A stretch of DNA of 64,000 nt from IMG/VR virus record IMGVR_UViG_3300035698_020047, positions 18,081 to 82,080 of that record; one strand, written 5' to 3'. The DNA is from a virus. The notes under the pieces were generated by a model, which worked only from the letters and a program-made list of their open reading frames with translations, was not told the DNA's origin and ran no database searches. Within the stretch, counting starts at the first letter, position 1. Each line of letters opens with the position of its first letter. Position numbers and translations under genes: made by a program. This document shows positions 1 to 8,854 of this stretch, piece after piece.

Positions 1-2
1 CC

Positions 3-2444
3 GACCCGATTGTGATACATGACGCAGGAATCGTAGGTGCCGCCGCCGGTGTGCTGACGGGCGCTTATACCGATGCGGAAGTGACTGATGAATCAGCGGG
101 TGCTGTCACCGCTACTGTCACATTTAGTAGCGAAGCTTACACCGGATGCTTGGACGAAGTGTTCACGCTTCTAATTACTGGTGATCCTGATCTTACTGGG
201 CCGATAGATGGCGCAACCTATACCATCGCCAATAGCGGTGGCGACATAATCACGACTGGCACTCTTGGGGACGGTGGCACAGGCCTTGATAATGAATCTG
301 GTGACATCACTCTGACTGGGCTTGGAATTACATTCTCGTTCACGGTTAGTGGTGAAGTTGGCGTAGGCGATACGATCATTTTCAACGCTGAACCCGACAA
401 TACGGTAATGACTGTTATTGTTGAGAATGGTGCTGCTGAAACGGTCACCATCGCTCAGGCCACTTACACCAGTGTGGCAGCATTCATTGCGGCTGTAAAT
501 CTTGGAGCTCCAACAGATTTTACTGCTGTTTCGTCGACTGACGCCAATGCGAATACTGTTCCCGCGATTCAGACTAATACTGCCGGTGAATGGATTCAGC
601 TTATTGGTACATGTGCGTGCACCGCTGAACTTGGAGTGTCGCAGTATATCTATGACATACCGCGAAGTTATCTGATCGGTACCGATGCCGGGCCATACAA
701 CTTCAGCACTGCAAACAACCGAGTGGTACTTGATGTCATCGCATCTGATGAGACGGTACAGTTCGATTTCGACATACCTGGGATAACTGGTACGACTGCT
801 GCTGCGGTGGCGGCATCTATCGACGCCAATGCGTTGTATCAAGGTACTACTTACTTCGATTCATTTGCACTCACGATTCCTGGTGGGACTGAGCATGTTG
901 TGATTATAACATCACAAGCACGGCAGTTCGATCAGCTCAAAATGCAGGCCACATTCACTTATCTGGCCTGCTTGCGACTTGCCGAAGAGCTTGGGATAGC
1001 ATTCCCTTACACTCTGGCTTACAGGTCGTTCACAGACTCACGCACCGCATTGCCGGACGCCAGCACTGTGAATTCTGGTTTCCCAGCAAGCTGCGACGGT
1101 GGGGCTAGCACCCAATGCACCGCCGACACTGACTACTACGCAGCTATTGTCGGTTTCTTTGTTGCAAAATATTCCGGTACGTGGATCGAAGATTACTCAC
1201 TCAGCCTTGAGATATACACTGAAGGTGTTGGTGATGTTGCAGGGCGTTGGAAGATCACAATCAACGATGCCAATGGCATTACCCACGATCTCGTACAAGA
1301 TATAAGCTTTGACCCGGACGATGACCGATACGTCGGCAGTGTCTTGAATCCAGGAACAACCATTGGCGGCGTCAATGGTAATGACTTCATCAATTGGGAA
1401 GACAGACCAGCCTGGCTTCGTCCCGATGACACCACTGAGCCTAGCCCAATCCTTAGTAGTGGGTGGGGCGAGGACGGTCCTCAGAATGGCATCCCAGCAG
1501 ACGCTGAAGATAGCTCTGCGTTGGACAATGAAGTCATTGGCAACCCGTCATTGTCGACTGGAATCTACGCATTCCAGAACCCCGAGACATTCGACTTCAA
1601 CCTGTTGTTGACTCCGGGATTCGCGAGCGGTCCAGTTATCGCGCAAGCCATCCAGTTCTGCGAGAACCGTGGCGATGTGCTTTACCTAGTTGACCCGCCT
1701 TATGGCCTTAGACCTCAGCAGGTCATTGACTGGCATAATGGTATGCTGACAAGTGACTTGGCATCTGCGCTTAACACTAGCTACGGTGCGTTGTACTGGA
1801 GCTGGTTGAAGATTAATGACCTATTTAATGGCGGGACGATTTGGATTCCGCCGTCTGGCTCTGTTGCGGCAGTTTTTGCTCGCACTGAGCGTGTTACAGA
1901 ACAGTGGTTTGCGCCTGCAGGCCTCAATCGAGGCCGTCTGCTTACCGCTATCGACATTGAGTACAATCCGACGCAGGGTGAACGTGATGCTTTGTATGGT
2001 AGCGGCAACGCTGTTAATGCTATCGTAGACTTCACTCAGCAGGGAATTACGGTTTGGGGTCAGAGGACGTTACAGCGTTCCTCGACAGCTCTGGACCGCG
2101 TGAATGTCCGAATGTTGATGATATTCTTGAAAAAGAATCTGACGCGGACACTTCGTTCGTTCGTTTTTGAGCAGAATGATGCGGTTACGAGAGCACAAGT
2201 CACCAGCACAATCCGCCCATTCCTGGGTGATATTGCGGCTAGACGTGGCTTAGAAGCTTACAATGTCGTTTGCGATGACACTAACAATACGCCAGAGCGT
2301 ATTGATCGCAATGAATTGTGGGTGAGTGTGTTCTTGAAGCCCACTAGAGTCGCCGAGTTTATCGTGCTGAATCTGGTAGTTCTGCGTACTGGCGCTAATT
2401 TCGGTGCACAAGAAGTACTAGCCGCTGGCGGTGTAGTAGTTTAA
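3..2444 (+). CDS. Contractile tail sheath protein (gp18-like), 5' end cut by window
   Basis: The frame is open from the first bases of the window, so the true start lies upstream; the GTG at position 12 is only the first possible start inside the window. The last ~250 residues resemble the conserved C-terminal domain of myovirus sheath proteins: a block near RSFVFEQND, then RPFLGDI, and an ending rich in beta strands. Sheath subunits stack around the tail tube and contract during injection. At more than 810 residues it is longer than T4 gp18, and the N-terminal third is a Thr/Gly-rich region that looks like inserted surface beta domains. Three tail-tube-like genes follow directly, the usual sheath-then-tube order. 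The family call is good; the N-terminal domains are unassigned. Confidence 0.85.
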   Translation, partial: DPIVIHDAGIVGAAAGVLTGAYTDAEVTDESAGAVTATVTFSSEAYTGCLDEVFTLLITGDPDLTGPIDGATYTIANSGGDIITTGTLGDGGTGLDNESGDITLTGLGITFSFTVSGEVGVGDTIIFNAEPDNTVMTVIVENGAAETVTIAQATYTSVAAFIAAVNLGAPTDFTAVSSTDANANTVPAIQTNTAGEWIQLIGTCACTAELGVSQYIYDIPRSYLIGTDAGPYNFSTANNRVVLDVIASDETVQFDFDIPGITGTTAAAVAASIDANALYQGTTYFDSFALTIPGGTEHVVIITSQARQFDQLKMQATFTYLACLRLAEELGIAFPYTLAYRSFTDSRTALPDASTVNSGFPASCDGGASTQCTADTDYYAAIVGFFVAKYSGTWIEDYSLSLEIYTEGVGDVAGRWKITINDANGITHDLVQDISFDPDDDRYVGSVLNPGTTIGGVNGNDFINWEDRPAWLRPDDTTEPSPILSSGWGEDGPQNGIPADAEDSSALDNEVIGNPSLSTGIYAFQNPETFDFNLLLTPGFASGPVIAQAIQFCENRGDVLYLVDPPYGLRPQQVIDWHNGMLTSDLASALNTSYGALYWSWLKINDLFNGGTIWIPPSGSVAAVFARTERVTEQWFAPAGLNRGRLLTAIDIEYNPTQGERDALYGSGNAVNAIVDFTQQGITVWGQRTLQRSSTALDRVNVRMLMIFLKKNLTRTLRSFVFEQNDAVTRAQVTSTIRPFLGDIAARRGLEAYNVVCDDTNNTPERIDRNELWVSVFLKPTRVAEFIVLNLVVLRTGANFGAQEVLAAGGVVV

Positions 2445-2461
2445 ATAACAAGGAGCCATCC

Positions 2462-2998
2462 ATGCCAGGTTTTATGATTAATGGTGATCAAGGCGGTCAA
2501 CCTAATTCGGTTGCTGAAGTTAGACGTACACATAGGTGGGTTTTTAGAGCCATTGGTACGCTTCAAGGCCGAGAAGTATTTCTAGTACTTAAGTCGGCAT
2601 CCAGGCCTTCGATAACTTTCGAAGAGCCGCCAATGCACCACAACCAAGAGCAGGTTTACTTCGCCGGCAAACACACGTTTGAGCCTCTTGCTCTCGCTTG
2701 GTATGACGTCGAGCAGGAGCCGGATGTTTCGAAGGCTATGTGGGACTGGATGGAAGTTTGCATGCCGCTATCTAATGGCGAAGCAGCCAATGTGAATACT
2801 CCGAGAGCTTACAAAAGTGCCGAGGCCAACCTAGACATGATCGATGGTGTTGGCACTGCTACTGAGTCTTGGGGAATATATAATGGCTGGCCGCAGGCAA
2901 TTAACTGGAATGCATTAGACTATAGTGCCAGTGACTTGCAGCTCATCGAAGTAAAATATCGATATGACCGAGCTGTTAGGATAGATGTGGGTAGTTAG
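2462..2998 (+). CDS. Tail tube protein paralogue 1 (gp19-like)
   Basis: 178 residues, starting MPGF after an AAGGAG ribosome site. Size, position just after the sheath gene, and the pattern HRW...F near residue 25, then GKH near 69 and a C-terminal SYS/YSASDLQ...V..Y strand, fit the gp19/Hcp-like tube fold. It is the first of three adjacent paralogues that share the MPGF start, an H/W-containing first strand, the GKHxW/F motif and the NxWP...LxYxSSDL ending. One of the three is presumably the main tube subunit; the others may be tube variants or baseplate-proximal tube proteins. Which one is the major subunit cannot be told from sequence alone. Confidence 0.8.
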   Translation: MPGFMINGDQGGQPNSVAEVRRTHRWVFRAIGTLQGREVFLVLKSASRPSITFEEPPMHHNQEQVYFAGKHTFEPLALAWYDVEQEPDVSKAMWDWMEVCMPLSNGEAANVNTPRAYKSAEANLDMIDGVGTATESWGIYNGWPQAINWNALDYSASDLQLIEVKYRYDRAVRIDVGS

Positions 2999-3004
2999 GA
3001 TGAT

Positions 3005-3544
3005 ATGCCTGGTTTCAGCATTAATGGCAGCAGAGGCCCAGATCCCCATGTAGAGCCATACCGGGCTCATAGGTGGCATTTCTATTTTGCGAGCATACTC
3101 GACCTCACCGACGTCGAGTTGTACGCGATGACGTGTCAACGCCCTACTGTTGATTTCGATACGATAACAATTCACAATCAGCAGACTCGTATCAATATGC
3201 CCGGCAAGCACAAGTGGGCCCCCATAAGTGTGAAATTTTACGAAACGCAGCAGGGCGAGTATTCGTCTGCGCGTTCGATATTTGATTATTGGGCTGGCGG
3301 CAGCAATTCGGTGCTTAATTTTGAAACCAATACGCTAACCAGAGATTTTAGAACGGTTGTGAAGATAGCCCTCGAATCTGGTGCTGGAGTTGGTACGCAT
3401 GCATATGAATTATTTAACACGTGGCCATCTAAGGTAGCACCGTCAGAGCTAAGTTACTCCAGCAGCGATTTAACGACAGTGCAGGTGACACTAACATACG
3501 ATTCTGCTCGAGAAGATGTTGACTTGGCAGGTTTAGTGTCGTGA
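3005..3544 (+). CDS. Tail tube protein paralogue 2 (gp19-like)
   Basis: 179 residues, beginning MPGFSING seven bases after the previous stop. It shares with its neighbours the RAHRW strand (about residue 20), MPGKHKW (about 67) and the NTWPSKV...LSYSSSDLTTVQVTLTY ending. The family is the T4 gp19 tail tube, whose hexameric rings form the inner channel. It is clearly diverged from paralogue 1, so this is not a recent duplication. It may form a distinct part of the tube or an initiator ring on the baseplate. Confidence 0.75.
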   Translation: MPGFSINGSRGPDPHVEPYRAHRWHFYFASILDLTDVELYAMTCQRPTVDFDTITIHNQQTRINMPGKHKWAPISVKFYETQQGEYSSARSIFDYWAGGSNSVLNFETNTLTRDFRTVVKIALESGAGVGTHAYELFNTWPSKVAPSELSYSSSDLTTVQVTLTYDSAREDVDLAGLVS

Positions 3545-3551
3545 GGTAATT

Positions 3552-4058
3552 ATGCCTGGGTTTAAGATAGCAGAAAAACAGGCTGGTCAAAAGCAGTTGC
3601 CCAAGAATGTTGTGTATACTTATACATGGCATATGCCACAATTCGTGGGGATGGGTGTCGATGATTTGAATGTCCATCTTAAAGAAACAAGTCTGCCGAG
3701 TTATTCGTTTGACACTGAATCAATTAAAACTGGCCATACGACATATCAATTCGCAAAAGGCATCAAGTGGTCTGATGTAAAGTTATCATTTTATGATACT
3801 GATGATGTTGGGCAATTATTGAAGCTTAATGCGGGTGAAGTTTGGACTCCACAAACAGGGTTGAAGGTGGCTAGTGAGTATATGGCCGAAAGTAAGATTC
3901 AAGTTCAATACTCTGATGGTCAATTGGCATATACTTGGACTCTCGTAAATAGTTGGATCAAATCAGTTTCATTCTCGAAACTTACATATGAGTCGAGTGG
4001 GGTCAATAACGCCAACGTCACGTTGGCGTATTCTTGGGCTACTTTTGAAGCTGCCTAA
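3552..4058 (+). CDS. Tail tube protein paralogue 3 (gp19-like)
   Basis: 168 residues, again starting MPGF, eight bases after the previous gene. It keeps the YTWHMP first strand, a KGIKWSDVKLSFYDTDD block and the NSWIKSV...LTYESSGV ending, which match the two upstream copies position for position, but the central GKH motif has become KGIKW. It is the most diverged of the three. The most economical reading is a tube-fold protein with a special place, for example the tube/baseplate junction. This is inference from paralogy and order. Confidence 0.7.
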   Translation: MPGFKIAEKQAGQKQLPKNVVYTYTWHMPQFVGMGVDDLNVHLKETSLPSYSFDTESIKTGHTTYQFAKGIKWSDVKLSFYDTDDVGQLLKLNAGEVWTPQTGLKVASEYMAESKIQVQYSDGQLAYTWTLVNSWIKSVSFSKLTYESSGVNNANVTLAYSWATFEAA

Positions 4059-4111
4059 TATTCTACTTGGCGCATCAAAGAGTAAATAAAGCACGAACTT
4101 GGAGATATACT

Positions 4112-5137
4112 ATGCCTAATGAAATTCCTGAAGTACCCCAGGACCCACAAGAAGCCCCGCAAGAAGTCGAGATTGAGATTGGCGGTGAAACTAAAGCACC
4201 ATCACCGAAGGCGCTTGAACCAATGAAACACCCAGATCTATCTGGCACCGGGAAAGATTCGACTACTGCTGCAGACCTTCTAAATGAAATCATCACGATG
4301 AAGGAGGATGAATTTATACCTTGGGAGGAAGTTACTCTCCCGAGTAGGGGCCTGTATTACGGCGGCAGGTTGCCTGGCGGTGTTTGTCGCGTACGAGCGA
4401 TGGGTATTCATGCTGAGAAGATTTTGGCAACGCAGCGGCTTGCACAAACTGGACAATCAATAGATCACCTATTTAAACATTGTATCCAACTGACGGACGA
4501 AATGGATCCGTTAGACCTTTTGTCTGGCGATAGGGTGTTTTTGCTTTATGTGTTGCGTGGCCTTACGCATGGCAATAATTATGAATTCTCTATCAAGTGC
4601 CCACATTGTGAATTTACCAGCATACAGACATATGATTTAAATGAACTAGCTGGGACGCAGACATTCGGGGATGAGTCGCTTGGGGAAGAACCATTCAAAG
4701 TTTCGTTGCCGTATATGTCTGAAGTTCTTGACCGCGAAGTATGGGTGAAGATTAGATTTATGCGTGGCAAGGACGTATCTACACTGACCAATAAGCAAAA
4801 GTTTAAGAAGCGAATTAGTCATAGTAGCCAGGGTCGGCGACCTTCGCATAATGTCGTAATAGACGAGACTATTACCGAGAATTTGTCATTAATCATTGGT
4901 GGGTTTGGTGGTGAGGGTGTTGACGGTGAGGTCAATAATAAGGCTAAAATCACAGCACTCGTAGACCGAATGCATGCTAGGGACACCTCGGAGATTCGAG
5001 AATTTTTACGTAAGAATAGTCCTGGTATTGATACGACGATTCGAGTCGAATGCCCAGAATGCGGTGCCGACTACCAAACTGACCTGCCGATCACAGAAAG
5101 CTTTTTTCGTCCGACGAGCATTGGAGAATCCCGATGA
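4112..5137 (+). CDS. Baseplate hub protein, gp26-like (PF12322 type)
   Basis: The start at 4112 (MPNEIPEV) is preferred because GGAG lies ten bases upstream; the frame is open further upstream without a ribosome site. After an acidic, proline-rich N-terminus of about 65 residues comes the pattern LPSRGLYYGG...VRAMGIHAEKIL, then HLFKHCI and LRGLTHGNNYEF, which I recognise from the gp26 family of T4-like baseplate hub proteins. Two CxxC pairs, CPHC and CPEC, are typical of the longer members and could bind zinc. It is followed, with overlap, by a very short gene that often accompanies this family. Confidence 0.7.
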   Translation: MPNEIPEVPQDPQEAPQEVEIEIGGETKAPSPKALEPMKHPDLSGTGKDSTTAADLLNEIITMKEDEFIPWEEVTLPSRGLYYGGRLPGGVCRVRAMGIHAEKILATQRLAQTGQSIDHLFKHCIQLTDEMDPLDLLSGDRVFLLYVLRGLTHGNNYEFSIKCPHCEFTSIQTYDLNELAGTQTFGDESLGEEPFKVSLPYMSEVLDREVWVKIRFMRGKDVSTLTNKQKFKKRISHSSQGRRPSHNVVIDETITENLSLIIGGFGGEGVDGEVNNKAKITALVDRMHARDTSEIREFLRKNSPGIDTTIRVECPECGADYQTDLPITESFFRPTSIGESR

Positions 5138-5342
5138 GCTCGAAAATGAGTATGAGCATCTGCTAGAACAGATGTTTCAACTCAAGCAACACGGGAACCT
5201 ATCATTCTTTGAGATGGACGTACTGACCTCTGAAGATCGTTCGTGGTGGGCGAAGAGGCTGAAACGGTTCCAAGAAGAGCAGGAAAAAGCAAATAAAGGC
5301 GGGAATACTCCATCAATGCCATCAAGGCCGTCGGCCACATAA
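5121..5342 (+). CDS. Small phage protein overlapping the gp26-like gene
   Basis: About 73 residues in a different frame from the upstream gene, overlapping its last 17 bases. The body (LENEYEHLLEQMFQLKQ...LSFFEMDVL...WWAKRL) matches a short protein often found after gp26-type baseplate genes in large myoviruses, with a conserved hydrophobic-aromatic core and a charged C-terminal tail. The start is uncertain: TTG at 5121 keeps the conserved N-terminal acidic helix, while the first ATG at 5172 would remove it. Neither has a convincing ribosome site, so translation may be coupled to the upstream stop. The function is unknown; a role in baseplate hub assembly is inferred from position. Confidence 0.55.
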   Translation: MENPDELENEYEHLLEQMFQLKQHGNLSFFEMDVLTSEDRSWWAKRLKRFQEEQEKANKGGNTPSMPSRPSAT

Positions 5343-5354
5343 GTAGGTATAATG

Positions 5355-5362
5355 CAAATATA
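5355..5362 (+). promoter_or_regulatory. CAAATATA box upstream of 5381 gene
   Basis: CAAATATA ending 18 bases before the start codon at 5381. It is one of a set of similar AT-rich boxes ahead of several genes in this window and a candidate phage promoter element; there is no experimental support. Confidence 0.3.
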
Positions 5363-5380
5363 CAGCAGTAAGGATGAATT

Positions 5381-6217
5381 ATGGCTACTTATAATCGTAT
5401 TTCAGCTAGGCGTGGGCAGGATGTAGCACTTGATGCCACATTCTTTTTCGGCGGTCAACGTGCAGATCCTTATGCAGTATATCGCATAGAGATTTTCAGA
5501 GGGAGCGTTTCTGCAGAAAACATTGTCGATGCGATTGATATCGCAGCCCCCGATTCTTCAGCATATCCATCACCCTTAGTGCGCCAGCCCGATATCCCGG
5601 AGCCTGGCACATTTTGTCCCGCTCCACCGGATTGCGACTCCACCTCTCCTGGCACAGCATCGGATGATGGGAGATTTAGATATATCTGGTCTGTACCAGA
5701 TGACGCAGTCGTGCCAGATGTTTATTTCGATGTTTGGTACTTCTTCTCAGTTGACCCTGGAGGCTCGAGCCTGGTTGACCAAGAAGACGAACTGCTTAAC
5801 CAATGCAATAGGTTCTGGGTCTATCCAGACAATTGGTATGTTGATGGCGGATTGCAGACGATTCGGCTTGGATTTGAGCCGCTCGACATCAAATTCCGGA
5901 AGCCTGAACGTCGCCCTCTCGAAACAGGAATAATGCCACTACCATTATACGATTATGACTATAATCTAGTGGCACCAATCATTCCGTTCTTGACCCCGAC
6001 TATCTCCATATGGACGTCGTCTGGGGAGCCTGTGGTGGCGAATGCGGCGTGTGACATGAAGCTCCGCCAAGGTTCATTCCGCAGTAACCCGTGGGTGATT
6101 AGCTATATGCTTGATACGTGCAATTTCTTTATGAGCACATATAGATATAGAGTTCAGGTAGCGTTACCTGACGGGACGACACGTGTAAGCGGTGACTTCT
6201 ACTTTACGGTATCATAA
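5381..6217 (+). CDS. Uncharacterised probable tail or virion protein
   Basis: 278 residues, ATG preceded by AAGGATGA. I do not recognise the family. It is rich in aromatic residues, proline and short beta-prone segments, has no signal peptide or membrane segment, and contains four to five cysteines in the middle (CPAPPDC, ANAACD). The same-strand neighbours are a baseplate gene upstream and a series of beta-rich proteins downstream, and a CAAATATA box lies just ahead. Together they look like an expression unit of tail-associated or decoration proteins. Virion location is inference from context only. Confidence 0.6.
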   Translation: MATYNRISARRGQDVALDATFFFGGQRADPYAVYRIEIFRGSVSAENIVDAIDIAAPDSSAYPSPLVRQPDIPEPGTFCPAPPDCDSTSPGTASDDGRFRYIWSVPDDAVVPDVYFDVWYFFSVDPGGSSLVDQEDELLNQCNRFWVYPDNWYVDGGLQTIRLGFEPLDIKFRKPERRPLETGIMPLPLYDYDYNLVAPIIPFLTPTISIWTSSGEPVVANAACDMKLRQGSFRSNPWVISYMLDTCNFFMSTYRYRVQVALPDGTTRVSGDFYFTVS

Positions 6218-6219
6218 TT

Positions 6220-7002
6220 ATGGGCATGACAAACACCTTAGAAACTGCGGTCATCAATCACATATTAAGGCAAAGTCCTTATACTCCTGCGACGACTACG
6301 TATGCTGGGATCATTAGCACGTTGTCCGATGACGGCACAACTTTCACTGAGTTCACTGCGGCGGACTACGCGCGTCAGCCGATTAGCAGCATCGAATTCG
6401 ATGCTGCCTCAAGTGGTGCCACATCCAATAATGTTGACATTGCGTGGCCAGCGGCCGCTGTTGATTGGGGGTCCGCCAGATACATAGGAATATTCGATGC
6501 TGCTTCGGCCGGCGGTCTACTGTGGTGGGGAGAGTTACCTGTCAGTAAATTTGTCGCTCGGAGCGCTATTTTCACCATTGAAGCTGGTGAGCTTGCCCTA
6601 TCGTGCACGGGTGCTTATAGTCTTGATTCTCGCAATGGAGTGTTGAATTTAACGCTTCGCAACGATACTCCAACATTCCCATCGTCTGCACAGATTTGGG
6701 TTGGAGTAGGTTCTACCCCAGGATCTCAGAATGCATCATTGACTGAACCAGTTTCTGGATATAGCAGGGTGTTGGCAACCACTATATCGCCAATCGCCGC
6801 TGGTGCTGTGACAATTACTGCTCCAGAAATAACCTTTGCGGCAGATGGCGGCGACTGGGGCTTGATGACGCACGTTGGTTTGTTTGATTTATCGACTGCG
6901 GGGACTTTACTGTTTGCGTTGCAGCTTTCACCATCGCGAGCCATATATGATGGCGACGGGATGGTCTTCGAAACCAGCACGATTACTGCTAGGATCACAT
7001 AA
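6220..7002 (+). CDS. Virion protein with a duplicated tail-associated beta domain
   Basis: 260 residues made of two tandem copies of one domain. In copy 1 the end reads WPAAAVDWGSARYIGIFDA...GGLLWWGEL; in copy 2 it reads FAADGGDWGLMTHVGLFDL...GTLLFALQL. This pattern (DWG...HVGLFD...G.LL) is common in phage tail and structural proteins whose N-terminus reads MTNxLExxxxxHIL. It is a known but poorly characterised beta-rich domain. An alternative start is the ATG at 6226. The gene overlaps the next by TAATG, implying coupled translation. A host-contact or tail-surface role is plausible but unproven. Confidence 0.65.
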   Translation: MGMTNTLETAVINHILRQSPYTPATTTYAGIISTLSDDGTTFTEFTAADYARQPISSIEFDAASSGATSNNVDIAWPAAAVDWGSARYIGIFDAASAGGLLWWGELPVSKFVARSAIFTIEAGELALSCTGAYSLDSRNGVLNLTLRNDTPTFPSSAQIWVGVGSTPGSQNASLTEPVSGYSRVLATTISPIAAGAVTITAPEITFAADGGDWGLMTHVGLFDLSTAGTLLFALQLSPSRAIYDGDGMVFETSTITARIT

Positions 7003-7841
7003 TGATCAGTGGGCTGACATTATCACGCGTCCCACCTGGTAACATAAATGAGGGCAGTAATTGCGCTCTTACTGTTGCGTGGTCTAATGGTGCAATCACC
7101 GGACATATTGTGGTTGTAGACTGGGGCGATGGCACGGTTGATGGTTTCGACGTTTCGTCTTCGCCGCCGAGCTACAACGAGGTATACAACCACACATATG
7201 CCACTTGGGGTCAGTTTGATATTTTGGTTGATGTGAGTGCTGGTACTGATGTGGCTTTAGAGGGGATACCAGTAACAGTTGTAGCCGTGACGCCCGTGAT
7301 AACAGTTGCCACAGGTGCCTGCGATAACGATTCTGGGGCTACTGATATTAACTTTACCTTCGTAGATCCAGGCTTGGGTGGCTTCGATATTGTGGTGGAT
7401 TGGGGTGATGGATTATCAGACTTATGGTTCGTATCGGATGCGGGTTCGTATTCTCGCAGTCATACTTACGCATCGTTTCCATCGGGCTCATTGTCGCATA
7501 GGCGCCTCATTCAGTTGTTTGTGGCCGATCGCGACACTAATACTGGGGCGGCGGCGTTTTATCCAGCTATGACGTTTATTGATGAAGTCGATGACATTGG
7601 TATCGGTATTGTCGACGGCTATAGTATTATTGAGTATCACGATACAGTAGACAAAAGTGGCTTTGGTAATACATTTTTTAATGGCATTCCGTTTTATTCG
7701 TTCGATGCTGACGGAACAGGATCGGCTGCTGCGAGTGTGTCTTCTGTTTTAGATCACGTCTCAGTGTTGATCATAACAGATGTGGTAGAGTGTTCTCAAG
7801 TTGGCAATATACCCTTTGAGCAATTGGTTCCTCCAGAATGA
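7002..7841 (+). CDS. PKD-repeat virion protein
   Basis: 279 residues with two PKD-like beta-sandwich domains recognised by VVDWGDG near residue 45 followed by YNHTYATWG, and VVDWGDG near residue 127 followed by RSHTYASF. PKD domains are immunoglobulin-like folds used in surface adhesion and glycan contact. The remaining C-terminal ~90 residues are unassigned. The start overlaps the previous stop (TAATG) and the stop overlaps the next start (ATGA), so this sits in the middle of a coupled operon. A tail-surface or decoration function is inferred. Confidence 0.65.
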   Translation: MISGLTLSRVPPGNINEGSNCALTVAWSNGAITGHIVVVDWGDGTVDGFDVSSSPPSYNEVYNHTYATWGQFDILVDVSAGTDVALEGIPVTVVAVTPVITVATGACDNDSGATDINFTFVDPGLGGFDIVVDWGDGLSDLWFVSDAGSYSRSHTYASFPSGSLSHRRLIQLFVADRDTNTGAAAFYPAMTFIDEVDDIGIGIVDGYSIIEYHDTVDKSGFGNTFFNGIPFYSFDADGTGSAAASVSSVLDHVSVLIITDVVECSQVGNIPFEQLVPPE

Positions 7842-8833
7842 CTACAGTAGCACAAAATAGATGGATTGAATTGATTACGATCGAGCAGGGAGTCGAAATT
7901 GTTGGCTCCGATGTGGAGACCGTAGGTGGATGGAGATACTGTAGGGGCGACAGTTGCGTCACCGATGCGGACGGCGGGGCTTTAGTGCAGACATCAAGCG
8001 ATTATGCTTCCTCCATATATGGTTCTGCCAGCATCGAAAGGCCATCATTGCCAATAGGCTCACTTATCGGTATGTGGATTGGATCTGCACCGGATTTGTT
8101 TACATTGCAACTAGATGAGTTTTTTGAACTCGGTTTAGCGGAAGTATTTAACCTATCACTGCTCGATTCTGCTGGGGTTTTTGGTAGCACACCGTTTTTA
8201 ATTGGATCGTCGTACGCTGGATTGGTGCCAGTTAGTGCCTCTAGCCTTGTGTTGGCGTTTCATGATCAGCATCAATGGAACAATAACTACGGCAGCCAAA
8301 ATGTTGAAGTCGTCTTTGATGGCCTTGGCCCATCAAATCATGTTGTACATGCCACTCAATGTTTATACTTCAGATTCGCGGGTGAGGACCTACTAGGCCC
8401 AGAGCCATATTATGAGAATATCGGTCGCGACAATACACAAAACATATATCGCCCCTTAGAGGTTGATTCACCACATAATGCAGCTATTGTTAGCATAACA
8501 GCATCGAGCGATGTTGCACAAGTAGAAGTCGACAATACTTATTCATATCTAAAATTACAACGATACCTATTTGACCCAGTCGAATATGCTGGCTTGACGC
8601 CGCGTCAAATGTTATGGAAACGTGGGTATCAGGCTCAAGAATATAACTCCTTCTTATTGGAGGATGACACACTAAATAGCGTGTCACCAACCTACGATTG
8701 TATTGCGTGCGGCATTTTGGGAACTTCGTTTTGTTCTACTATCGTTTCGATCAAGACAGATGTAAGAGCTCCAATGACGCGAATTATGCAGCGCATCAAT
8801 AAGACGCAGATACTTCCGCAGCGTGTGTGTTGA
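7838..8833 (+). CDS. Uncharacterised large beta-rich protein of the tail operon
   Basis: 331 residues starting with an ATGA overlap on the PKD gene. I do not recognise the family. The protein is mildly acidic, rich in Ser, aromatic residues and beta-prone stretches, without a signal peptide, membrane segment or evident repeat. Near the C-terminus is CIACGILGTSFC, three cysteines close together. As the last gene of the operon formed by 5381-8833 it is probably a virion component. The next gene, a primase, is separated by only 21 bases but belongs to a different functional class. Confidence 0.55.
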   Translation: MTTVAQNRWIELITIEQGVEIVGSDVETVGGWRYCRGDSCVTDADGGALVQTSSDYASSIYGSASIERPSLPIGSLIGMWIGSAPDLFTLQLDEFFELGLAEVFNLSLLDSAGVFGSTPFLIGSSYAGLVPVSASSLVLAFHDQHQWNNNYGSQNVEVVFDGLGPSNHVVHATQCLYFRFAGEDLLGPEPYYENIGRDNTQNIYRPLEVDSPHNAAIVSITASSDVAQVEVDNTYSYLKLQRYLFDPVEYAGLTPRQMLWKRGYQAQEYNSFLLEDDTLNSVSPTYDCIACGILGTSFCSTIVSIKTDVRAPMTRIMQRINKTQILPQRVC

Positions 8834-8854
8834 CTCTTGTAGTATTCTACACAT

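Noticed and set aside
171-842. 223-residue reverse frame in the sheath gene
   Set aside because: No ribosome site or family resemblance, and it is fully covered by the sheath gene.
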